Assembly: GCF_947179165.1 (NCBI RefSeq)
Contig: NC_077243.1
Coordinates: 46,020,501-46,084,500 of the forward strand
Direction: 5' to 3'
DNA from: Solanum dulcamara
Lineage: Eukaryota > Streptophyta > Magnoliopsida > Solanales > Solanaceae
Length of the DNA stretch: 64,000 nucleotides
Shown: positions 11,011-20,597 of the stretch, piece after piece
How the letters are laid out: every line of letters starts with the position of its first letter
Numbering within the stretch: position 1 is the first letter of the stretch
The notes under the pieces: generated by a model
What the model saw: only the letters and a program-made list of their open reading frames with translations
The model's database searches: none
Told to the model about the DNA's origin: nothing
Position numbers and translations under genes: made by a program

Positions 11011-11262
11011 TTACCATCTCACAAACCTGCATGTAGGAAATACTAACAAAGCCTCACAGGGCCAACATATACATGCATATCGCAAGATATCACCGCCATG
11101 CAGGGCATCCAATATCAGCAACAAAAGGGTTATGTATGATATGGTGGAGCCTGGATCTATCAATGCATACACATCCTGGGAGAAGATTGATAATATACCT
11201 TTAACCATGGTTGGTGACACCTCCTGGACTTGTCTACTAGCCAAGGCGTATATATGATTTGA
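11011..11262 (-). pseudogene. Element D-A protease remnant
   Basis: This is the aspartic protease N-terminus of gypsy pol. It encodes ASRQVQEVSPTMVKGIL and then YALIDPGSTISYI, with the active-site DPGST-type motif of plant chromovirus proteases intact. About 15 residues later homology stops and the frame enters the non-coding block (LDALHGGDILRY and so on). The flap and C-terminal half are absent, so the protease is inactive. The counterpart in the right copy is 60357-60600. Confidence 0.75.
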
Positions 11263-12492
11263 AGGACCACTAAATCTGGAAGCTTCGCCATGGCCTCTAT
11301 CATGGCCTGCTAGTGTCTACATACCCTGCCCCATAGGGCATATAGCCATAGAAAAAGAAGGAACGACAACTTGCCTGCTAGGTTGAATTGCACTTCCTAG
11401 CCTACCCCTGGATGGGCACTCCCTCATAACATAGCCCTGACGTCCACAAGCAAAACAAGCATCAATGTCAAAATGACATTCCACAAAATGAAACCTACCA
11501 CAATGAGAACATTAAGGCAAAGATAGCCTCGATTGATACGAACCCCTGTTCATCTGTGAGCCTAAAACCCTAGAGGTTTGACTGGCTCCTGATTATACTG
11601 TGATATAAAATCCCTTACCTAGGAACTATAGGGGTGTACTCCAGGCTGGCTAGGAAGGGTATCTACCATACTGTTGAGGATTCCTGCCTCGAAAGCCACC
11701 ATAATAACCAGCTGATTTAGTCCTCTTACATTGGCCTCTGTCAGAATCTCTCTTGGGCTGATGTCCTCTGTGCTGGTCTTCCACCCCTTGTGCGTACGCT
11801 TGTACCCAGGCAATATCTATGCCTGGCTGAGAAGCCATGGCCATACAACTATCAATTAAGTAATGGTCCAACCCCATCACATAGAGATGCACCCTATCAG
11901 CCATATCCACTACTATAGTGGGCACATGCCTTGCCAATGAGTCAAACTCCAGGCTATAGTCTTTTATGCTCCTACCATTCTGCCTTAACTATAAGAATTT
12001 ATAAATTCTGGCTCATTTCAGTTCTGGAGGTAGAAAATGGCCAAATAAGGCTTCCACGAACTCATCTCAGACTGCTAAAGAAGCACCCTCGCCCCTTGAT
12101 AATTCTCAAGACTTATACCAATTAACGGCTACATCACGTAGCCTATAGGTAGACAACTCAACAGACTCAGTCTCAAAGGCCCTAATTATTCTCAATATAC
12201 GCTGCATCTGTTGAATGAACTCTTGTGGGTCATCTATAGGCCTCAACCCATAAAACTCTGAAGGGTTACAAGTCAGGAAGTCACAGACCCTCAAACTATC
12301 ATGTCTATCTGCATCATCTGCCCCTAACCCATGCCTTCGAGCTTGCCCTACCATTATCCAAGTCAGTAATTGCACTGCATTTTTTATGGACCTATCTTTC
12401 GGCCCTGGCTATGGAGCTAGAGGCTCAGACATTGGAGCTTCAGGATCTGCAGTTACTGCTGTTCTAAGATCCTCTGGAGGTGGCAGCGTAGT
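11263..12492 (-). pseudogene. Element D-A gag, C-terminal part (split by element C)
   Basis: This encodes capsid and nucleocapsid. Capsid pieces are visible at 12375-12106 (RVCDFLTCNPSEFYGLRP, DDPQEFIQQMQRILRII) and 11937-11650 (DMADRVHLYVMGLDHYL). At about 11510-11400 there are two zinc knuckles. The second reads CFACGRQGYVMREC, with the zinc-binding His replaced by Tyr. Several stops and frame changes interrupt it. The N-terminus lies at 24450-24317, on the other side of the inserted element C. Confidence 0.8.
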
Positions 12493-14650
12493 TGTTATAT
12501 CCCGCACTTTTAAACCTTGACACATGTACCTAATCGTCTCCAAAGTATCCATGAGACCCTTACTATCCACACACATCAAACAACTCTAAGGAAAGAAGAT
12601 TGTGATACCTCGTGAGAACGAAGGTTGGAAATAGAGTCATACGAATCCGGAAAGAGTTGGAGGATAAGAAATGAGTCGTAGGACTCGATTTACCTACGTA
12701 AGCCACTAAGTTAAGAGTCTTATACACTTAAGTTGTTTAAGGACATATCAAGCTTACGTAGTACGGATTACATCGGCTCTTAAAATAAGACGAGATTACG
12801 AATCCATGAGGAAGAGAAAAAACATTACGCGGGGAAGACAATGGTAGGGTGACATGTGGCAGCACCTAAGCAAGCAGGTGATCCACCTGCTTGGGGTCAA
12901 GTAAGTGACCCACCTGCTTGGGGGAGGTGGTCCCCACTGCCACGTGGCAGCCCCTCCTTGAAAGGGTGGATCTGTGGCCCAATAAGGGCTTGACACGTGT
13001 CACCCTTAGGGGATAACACGTTCCACTTCCTAAGGGACCCTATATATGTATGTTAATGACTCTTAAGTCATTTGGAGTCCAAAAATCAGCCATGTGAAGG
13101 AGACAAACGTGAGAGAAAGAGAGCTCAAAAGAGCAGCCACAAATTGGAGGAAATTAAGGTAAGTTCTTCACTTTTCTTCCGTGAATTAATTATCCACGGT
13201 GTTCCCTAAGTACGTGGATATGTATATATCTGATTTATGATGTTTATGGAATCAAAAATTCAGCTTTACGATTGGAAATTTGGAAGAAAAGAAGAAGAGA
13301 AAAACTTAGAGGGGCAAAGAGGAGGGCTACGGGTTTGGCCCTTTTGGGGTAAGCTCCCGGGTTTTGTTCCGTGAATTAATTATTTGAAGTGTCCTTCAGA
13401 TGTATAATTATGTTTAATAACATAAAATTTTAATTTGGGGCAGCAAAAAAGTGTCAAAAACAGTCCACTCCGTTTCAGCACGGCAAAAGATTTTCGAAGC
13501 AAGTTTTAGCTAGTTTTACCCAATTTTGGGAAAGGTAAGTTCTTCCCCTTTAATTTGTAGTTTATGAGGTTAAATTAGGGTGTATTACACACCTTATGAG
13601 ATGATGGAAGTTGGGGAAAAGGTTTGAAAAGTTCAACGTTCGGAATAAACTAAATTGGAGTCGCTAGAAGTGAATTGTCGTCGAAATAAAGTGTCGTTCT
13701 TGTGAGTTGTTGCTGCAGGGGTGTAATGTGTTGTTTCAGGGCCAAAATACGTTCTAATTTGGGTTAGGTTGCTTCTGGTCTAAGCCACGTGACCCCTCTT
13801 TGCGTATAATTAACGGCGTTACAAAATAAAGGCTAGACGCCCTATTGTGATATCGTATTTTTGATTATGTCGTTTGGAGTTTATGTTATATATTGTTAGT
13901 GTGAATCACTAAAGGTTGTTGTTTTTGGTTGGCTGTAGGTCTTAGGGACCTAATTTGAAATTCGGATAGGGCACATTATAGGGGAGGTGCTGCCCAATTT
14001 TCGTTAATGCCTTAACAAACTAAAGAACTAGTCGAGGAAACGACTAAGGAAATAGATTCCATTAATACTAAGGTGTAACCTAAGATGATGGAAATTTAAT
14101 AAGAGTTTATATGAATATTACTCTCCTGTTGGATAGGTTCAAAGGACAACGAGGCGAACAGGATAAGGAATAACTCAGACAAGGTATGTGAAGCTTTCTT
14201 TTGACGTGTTTTTGGAATAAGTATGTAGAGCTATTCTTCTTTTCTTTTGGCATGTCTTAGATGTAAGCTATAAATGCTATGTATATGATATTTGGGATTC
14301 AATCCATTCGTAAATCCCTGAGTATGAGTCGAGATTCTCATTTACTTCTTGATATTAGAACTCCTGCAATAGCTGAGTCGTTGCCTTTAAGTCTTCTATG
14401 TGATGAAAACTAGTACATGTAAAGCCTATCTATTCTTTCCTTTAGAATGACTTAATTTTAAGTAAAACGATATATGATATGGGTTTAGAGGTAATTCCAT
14501 TTATAAGCCCTGAGAGTAACTCGTGACTTGTAGTCACTTCTGACCATTTAGAGTCTGAAAGTAGCCAAACTATTATTCTTGAGCCTTCTATATAGTGAAT
14601 AGTAAGTGGAGATACAAGCTCCTTTTCTTGAAGGATTTCAAATGATCAAT

Positions 14651-14747
14651 GTCTCTAATTTCATAACTGTGTCTCTAATTTCATAACTGTGTCTCTTATT
14701 GCATAATTGTGTCTCTGACTGCATAACTATATTTCTTATTGCATAAA
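14651..14747 (+). repeat. Short tandem repeats, about 24-bp unit, in C 5' LTR
   Basis: Four to five units of the form GTCTCTAATTTCATAACTGT, decaying to the right (TTATTGCATAATTGT). The counterpart in the 3' LTR is 22754-22850. Confidence 0.8.
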
Positions 14748-15571
14748 CTGCGTGGCATTGTCTTGATGCATGTCTGTGATTCTTGAAGCCCCAAATGATG
14801 TAAACCCTAATGACATCTAAAGGGCACTTCGGATAAGTACCTTCCTGGTCTTCAGGTGACGGTTCACTTGACTATTTCATTGAGTCTCAAACAATGACTT
14901 AGTTGAATATGGTTTCTCACTACTCTACTCATGCATACTGTAACCCATCCTTCCTCGAGTCCCACGATGGGCCGGGAATGTTATCGTGCACAGTTTTACT
15001 ACTTCTTTCACCGCATCTCAGGCCGGAAGTGTATAGTTCCACGCACGAGAAGACGATGTCGTACGTGAGGTGTGATATATGTTATATGTTATGATGATAC
15101 GATTATTCACCGAGTCCCAAGCTGGCTGTAATATGACAGTATATGTGGCGAAATAAGGAAGGAACACCGAGTTGATGGTACGCTATAGACGTACACCACT
15201 CCATTCATCGAGTCCCTCACTAAAGGGCCGGATACTTTATGTAGGCATGCTTATGGAATTAGAGTGATACATTGTGACCCCGAGCCCCATAGTGAACCGT
15301 GTGTAATATAATGACATGTGTGATAAGATTATACCGTGTACTAGGATATTATACCGTATATGATGATATGATACCGTATACGATGATGTCATACCATATA
15401 CGATGATATGATGAAACAAAATGCATGATGATACGATGATATGTGAATATGAGAATATGATTATAACACAAAGTTCACTAGAGGGTCGGGCACAGTATAT
15501 GATGATGTATAGGATTATGTGTCCTATTTCAGTTATAGTCTTAGTTAAGATGTGTTATGCTTTACATACTC

Positions 15572-15635
15572 AGTAAATATATCGTACTAAACCCCCTTTC
15601 CTCGGGGAGGGCTACATTTCATGCCCGCAGGTACA
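15572..15635 (+). other. Conserved hairpin region of C 5' LTR
   Basis: An AGTAM...GTACT pair is followed by a C-run and a G-run and by ATGCCCGCAGGTAC. It aligns with the same module in LTRs of G, J and S (see 51001). Confidence 0.5.
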
Positions 15636-16097
15636 GATGTTCATTCTGGAGATTCGCTAACTTAGGGTTTCCACTCAGCTATGTTGGACGTGCTCTACTG
15701 TTCCGGAGCCTTACTATTGATGCTGGACATTGATGTATATGTTTATTTATTTAGGGTTACGGCGGAGGGCCTGTCCCGCCATATGATATAGTTATTACTC
15801 TTAGAGGTATGTAGACATGTGTATGTGGGTTATTTGTAAGTTTATTTCAGTTGTGCTCATATGACATATTGCAAATGTTTTCATGGTATGGCAGCCTCGT
15901 CGGCTCGCGTGCCCTTTCCGATTATGATACAAGTGAATAAGGCAACAGGTTCCTGATAAAAAAAGTTTTTGACCCACTAGGGTTTGTATATACTATCACA
16001 TCATACACGGTTCAACTTAAGGGTAGCTAATAGATACACATAAGGGTGTCCAAGATGGACCCCAGTCGTGGCCTACGGGGTTGGGTTGTGACAAAAG

Positions 16098-16109
16098 TGG
16101 TATTAGAGA
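16098..16109 (+). other. Primer binding site of element C (decayed)
   Basis: TGGTATTAGAGA, against TGGTATCAGAGC for initiator tRNA-Met. There are two mismatches, one of them C to T. It lies 4 nt after the LTR end. Confidence 0.75.
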
Positions 16110-16280
16110 AGTTCGTCTTTGGAGTGTCTACAGACCATTTCTAGTAGAGTCTTGTTTATCGATGTGTTGTGCACCACATCTATAGACAGGAGGCTACAGG
16201 ATAGTTAGGATGTTACTTTCTTTCAGATCTAAGATCGTCCGTTAGAGCTATGTTAGTAGGATGATCCCTCACTAACATAC

Positions 16281-16296
16281 CATTATGTTTGCAGCA
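16281..16296 (+). promoter_or_regulatory. Splice-acceptor-like site before gag of C
   Basis: CACTAAC (branch-point-like) is followed by CATTATGTTTGCAG and then, 2 nt on, the gag ATG at 16297. The same arrangement precedes gag in D, G and K. Use as an acceptor is inferred. Confidence 0.45.
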
Positions 16297-16985
16297 ATGC
16301 CTCCAAAGAAAGCGGCAGTTGCTCAAAAGGGCAAGTCAATAGCGGATGAAACACGTCAGACTCCAGGGGTTATTAAGGCTCATGCCCAGTCTATACCGAG
16401 AATCATGCTCTAGTCGGCGAGCTCTACTATGCTGCCACCCCTAGAGGAGCCTAGAGTAGCAGTAGCTGCAGCCCCCGAATCCCAGTGCCTAGGCCTTTAG
16501 CCCCACAGCTAGGGCCAGAAGATAGGGCAATGAGGGATGCAGTTCAATTATTGACCAGATTAATGGCATGGCAGGTTCAAAGGCATGGGCTGGGGATAAA
16601 GAGGCAATGCAGTAGGCGACAACCCGATAAAGATTATGGCAGAGGCCAGCATAAGAAGGCTAGGTTGGCTAGTGATTCGGGGGAGTCTCAAGGTAGACAT
16701 CCTTACCAGTATAGTCGATACCCTACCCAACCAGCCTGGAGGATGCCTCTTCAGTTCCCAGCTAGAAGATTTAATAACACGGGATGTTCAGGAGTCGGTC
16801 AAAGCTCCAGGGTTTCGGGTTCACCAATGAGTAAAGGTTCACGTCAGTCAAAGCCACGTTTGCCCCAGTGTCCTCACTGTGGCAAGACTCATTTTGGGGA
16901 ATGTCGTCTTACTACAGGTGCTTGTTTCGCCTGCGGCCGTCAAGGCCATTTTGTGAGAGAGTGCCCATTCAGAAAAAATAATTAA
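16297..16985 (+). pseudogene. Element C gag with capsid deletion, zinc knuckles intact
   Basis: The start MPPKKAAVAQKGKS is shared with the other gag genes and picks the ATG. A stop and a frame change occur near 16410-16480, and an open frame then runs 16485-16985. It holds AVQLLTRLMAWQVQRHGLG and then jumps directly to RQPDKDYGRGQHKKAR. The jump removes nearly the whole capsid (the DFLTCNP...QAYAQGVEDQH part seen in D and K). Both C-terminal zinc knuckles are complete: CPHCGKTHFGEC and CFACGRQGHFVREC. A protein keeping only the RNA-binding part would not assemble particles. The boundary of the deletion is clean. Confidence 0.8.
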
Positions 16986-17032
16986 ATAATGCAGCTCAAC
17001 CTATTAGATCAGTTGTTGGAGTTCCTTCTTTA

Positions 17033-17330
17033 TTGGCTACGTGCCCTAAAAGAAAGGATATTCATACCTCAGCAGGCCATAGTAGAGACCGCAGCAGACC
17101 TTCTAGTTCTAGGAACTCGTCGAACCGCATTGATGATTTGGCTAGTGGACAGGATCAGGAGGTGTCATCAAATGTAGTTACAAGTATATTATTAATCACC
17201 TCTCAAGATGTATATGTATTAATAGATCCAGGCTTCACCTTATTATATATGTCTCTCTTAGCTATCAGTATTGGGCGCCCTGTGTGGCTGCGATATAATA
17301 CGATACGAATATATATGATCTGTGCCTTGT
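17033..17330 (+). pseudogene. Element C protease remnant
   Basis: The open stretch encodes SGQDQEVSSNVVTSILL and VLIDPGFTLLYMS, the aspartic protease active-site region with DPGST changed to DPGFT. Beyond it the frame enters the shared non-coding block (SIGRPVWLRYN). It is inactive. Confidence 0.7.
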
Positions 17331-19781
17331 GAGGCAGCGATATGATATGACGTGAATATATATATATATATATATGTTGGCCCTGTGAGGCATTGTTGGC
17401 ATTTTCTGTATGCAGATGTTGGGATAGTAAGAAATACAAAGGAAACAATACCCAAATTTTCATAAAAATAAAAAGAGAATGAGATATAGGGCTATAGTAT
17501 GTCTTGAAAGTTTGTGCTCACCACAATGATGAGATTTGACTAAACAAGTATGGCTGACCTCGAGAAATGAGTTAATTGGTGAATTAATGGCAATAGAAAT
17601 TAGAAGGTCGATACTGATATAGTAGAACGATGTTGGAAAAGAGCTATAAGCCAAAGAAGATGACTCAGAGAAGACTGATAGATTGGGATAAAATGATATA
17701 GTAAGGCATTTCCTGAATTGATACATAGGGATAAACTATGACAAGTTATAGTTGAAAGAAGTAACAGTATGATTACGACAAGAGTGCGAGGGAAAAAGAA
17801 TTATGACGGAAGTGAAGTGTTCATAAGACAGCTTATGAAACATTAAGGATAAGACTAACTAGGAAAGGTAAGTAGCCCATAGTAAGAATTGTGAAGAAGG
17901 TCAAGCGATGTTATATTATGGGATTGAATGTGAACAGGGTACCAGGTGAACATAACAAAAACTGTTATGAGAATAAGTAAAGCTCAGTAAGGAAATAACT
18001 AGAAGGTATAACGTGGTCCATGCGAATGGAATGTAAAGATAGGTGTGAAATGGAAAAGCAAGCTATGGAACAAATAAGGAAGATTTATCATGTCCTCTAA
18101 GGAAAGTGTCGAGTAAAGGTTATGTTGTGACGAAAAGGATAGCTAGTACAAAGAAATAAAGAGTAATATGGAATTCCTTGCGCACAACCAAAAATGGATA
18201 TGAACTAGGAGAAGAATAGAGAAGTTCTAATAGAGGCACTCAAGATAGATTTTATTAATTTAGTATGAGTATCAAACAAAAAGGGAAATAGACAGTTACG
18301 AACTGAAGGCATAGTACGATGAAAATGTGATAAGACAAGGCCACTACTATAATGAAGTTGATATGGTTTTAAGCAGGATTAGAAGTAAGCCTTAAGCACA
18401 AGACAAAGATGAAAGCTCAGGAGGCATAAAGAAGTATTGTGTATACGTGACTCCACCTTGACGATTAATGAGATCCTGCAAGGAAAGGGAATATCGATTC
18501 GCAGAACAAATGCTGCATTACTAAGTTATTAGAAGAATAAGAGGTATCCACGGGAATAAGTTTAGTATAATGATAGAGCTTGAAATGCGAATCACTAAGT
18601 ATGAGTACTCCCGAGTGGAGGATTTGAACCAAGGGTGAGCACGAGCTAATTATTGATTGGGATGGATGGAATGTGGCTTGGAATGCATTGCTACATTACG
18701 AATATTACTCAAGTATCAACCATTAGATGAGGTTTTATACGATATATTACCAATACTAAAGCACCCTATGGTTATGCTAGGGTTCCTATAAAGGCAACCT
18801 AACGTATGGATGATTAAACAAAAAATGTAGATATGGTGCAGCACGTTAAATATGTTGGAGTGGAATCATTCGCGTGTGAATGGCTGAAAATAAATAGAGG
18901 ATGATGTGGGTACACCCTAAAAAGGGGGAAGTGGACAAGAGAAGTACAAGTGTAAAAGAAAATCAACTGACGCTATCGTATGTAAATAGGAACGCTTAAA
19001 CTTTAAACAAGACCCCAGAAGGGACAGATGTGATCATACCTGCACTGATGTATTGGATTTCATCAAAACTCTGAAGTTAAGCGTGCTCGGATGAGAGTAG
19101 CACTGGGATGGGTGATCCCCTAGGAAGTGAGAAAGGGAACGAAACAAGTATGACAAAAAGAGATTATAAGGGCATATTAGTAGAACAACACATATAGAAA
19201 AGAGTAAACCAAAAGCAGAAAAGATTATGACTGAAATACAACGAACTTCGTGAAAATGGCATAAGAATAGTTGTGCAGCTTACAAACAATACCAAGAGCG
19301 AGGTCAAATGATTATTCGATAAAAGGAAGTCAGTAATAGCAATGTGATTGCCATACTTAGAATCTATTAAAGAAAAGTGTAAAATGGTTGGAGACAGAAC
19401 TGTTAAGATATAATCGGTATCAAGGACAAAAGCCCTAGCAGAGCCCTGACTTCGACCGAAGGAGGTAAGCCGCTAGTGTAGAGATACTAAAGTATTTTCT
19501 GAATGGCTCTACGTACCTACACACATTTGTGCAAAAATTACGGTATAATGTGTGGTAATAAAACTGGAAGGAAGATCTGAGTAAAAGAACAAGATAGTAT
19601 ACCTAAGGTGTTACAAGTTGAATTAAGAGGAGTTGTATAATGGCCTAAATGAAGAGGAGCATCAGACACTTGATAGCCTGCTACGAGGGATGGGAATCCC
19701 AATTCGTAAATGGAAGGCGGGTAATGTAAGTTAAGTGCAGGCTGACCTCGCACTTTACGAAAGTATTAGTTCATATGGGTT
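17331..19781 (+). mobile_element. Element C central non-coding block (2.4 kb)
   Basis: This purine-rich sequence occupies the place of RT and RNase H and lacks any long frame. Its first part is shared with K (3703-4531, then 7317-7600) and D. The middle part (about 17900-19000) has no match elsewhere in the window. There is an AT microsatellite at 17357-17376. The 5S-like segment at 19026 is inside it. I recognise no reverse transcriptase motif in any frame. Confidence 0.6.
19026..19128 (+). ncRNA. 5S rRNA-derived segment inside element C (3' truncated)
   Basis: 103 nt align without a gap to positions 1-103 of a plant 5S rRNA as I recall it. About 84 positions are identical, and 18 of 19 differences are transitions. 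The invariant core GTTAAGCGTG (box A) and GGATGGGTGA (box C) are exact. The last 17 or so nucleotides, including the 3' half of the closing stem, are missing and the sequence returns to element DNA at GAGAAAGGGAACGAAACAAG. It therefore cannot make normal 5S rRNA. It may be a captured 5S copy or a fragment of a 5S-derived element. The excess of transitions fits decay under cytosine methylation. Confidence 0.85.
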
Positions 19782-20000
19782 ATGGTAGATAAGCTGACAA
19801 AATTAACCCATTTTCTTCCAATTAGGAAGATATATTCAGCTAAGGGTTATACGAGATGACATATCAAGGAAACAATAAGATTTCACGGGGTTCCCACATC
19901 TATTATCTCGGACGGGGAAGTTCAACGTATGGCTAATCGCTGGAAATCATTCCGAAAGGGATTGAGGAACAAAGATGAATCTTAGTACGACATTTTGCCC
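19782..20000 (+). pseudogene. Element C integrase core remnant
   Basis: It encodes a decayed integrase core: DKLTKLTHFLPIRKIYS, then FHGVPTSIISDGEV with the second catalytic Asp, then WKSFRKGLRN. The segment with the catalytic Glu (GQAERT) is altered to an unreadable GQA-like sequence near 20010. The first Asp segment is not visible. There are stops in the frame. Confidence 0.75.
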
Positions 20001-20583
20001 TTCGATTAAGGGACAAGCGTAGATGTGATCCACTAAATTGTTGATAAGGTATAGCTTAATCCGGGACAAGTTATCAATTAGAAGCCTAGAGTCGGCAAGA
20101 AGGGGATACATTGATCCTTCTCAGGTTATTTGTAGAATAGATAAAGCTGCCTATGAGTGGGACCTACCGTCTAATTTGAAACAATACATTCAGTTTTAAC
20201 AGATCAATGCTCCGCAAGAATGTAAACAACGCTCCTAGAATATTTCCCGTAGAGGAGGTCCACGTAATAGGGAGTTATCCTATGAGGGGAAACCTATTTC
20301 CATCCAGGATCAGCAGATTAAACGGGTTGCAAACTAAGGACATAACTTCCGTCAAGGTACTGTGGTGGAATAAGAATCGTGAAGCCATAACCAGGAAGTT
20401 AAAGAGGACATGAAACACAAGTGTCCGTACCTATTCCTGATGTCTATAGATAACCCCCTATCCTGGAACTCGTATATTAATTACTTGGATGAAACTGTAT
20501 GTTATTCTAGTAGAAAGGAATTTCCCTGTGATCCGTATAAAGTCTTAAGGGAAGTTTATTTAACATTCGGGGACGAATGTTCT
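20001..20583 (+). pseudogene. Element C integrase C-terminus / chromodomain remnant and 3' UTR
   Basis: Open stretches at 20207-20413 encode a decayed HVSMLRK-type motif (MLRKNVNNAPRIFPVEEVHV) and TSVKVLWWNKNREAIT. The latter is the start of the chromodomain-like tail of Tekay-type polyproteins, as in G at 40465-40560. The remainder is 3' UTR ending with ACATTCGGGGACGAATGTTC before the PPT. It is non-functional. Confidence 0.75.
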
Positions 20584-20597
20584 AAAGGGGGGAAGGA
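20584..20597 (+). other. Polypurine tract of element C
   Basis: AAAGGGGGGAAGGA immediately precedes the 3' LTR. Confidence 0.9.

Larger units (their letters stand above)
3703..14655 (+). repeat. Segmental duplication, left copy (A)
   Basis: Shares with 52533-64000 all nested structures: solo LTR with AATAG, K/D inverted fusion, D remnants and C inserted at GTAGT. The right end is set only by the window end of copy B, so the true unit is longer. Confidence 0.92.
12493..16093 (+). mobile_element. 5' LTR of element C-A (3601 bp)
   Basis: Starts TGTTATATCCCGCAC and ends GGTTGTGACA. It is shorter than its 3' partner because of deletions such as about 40 bp at 15170. A promoter-like zone with a G-box at 12992-13001 and TATA at 13040-13051 is present, as are a GGTAAGTTC donor-like site at about 13160 and the tandem zone at 14651. 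Confidence 0.9.

Noticed and set aside
10638..11036. 132-residue frame, plus strand (and 60086-60493)
   Set aside because: Antisense to the non-coding block of D. The hydrophobic leucine/serine-rich translation comes from T-rich DNA, and the 32-bp duplication makes part of it repetitive.
19026..19128. A functional 5S rRNA gene
   Set aside because: The 3' end is missing, there are about 19 changes, no T-run terminator follows directly, and it is a single unit inside an element.
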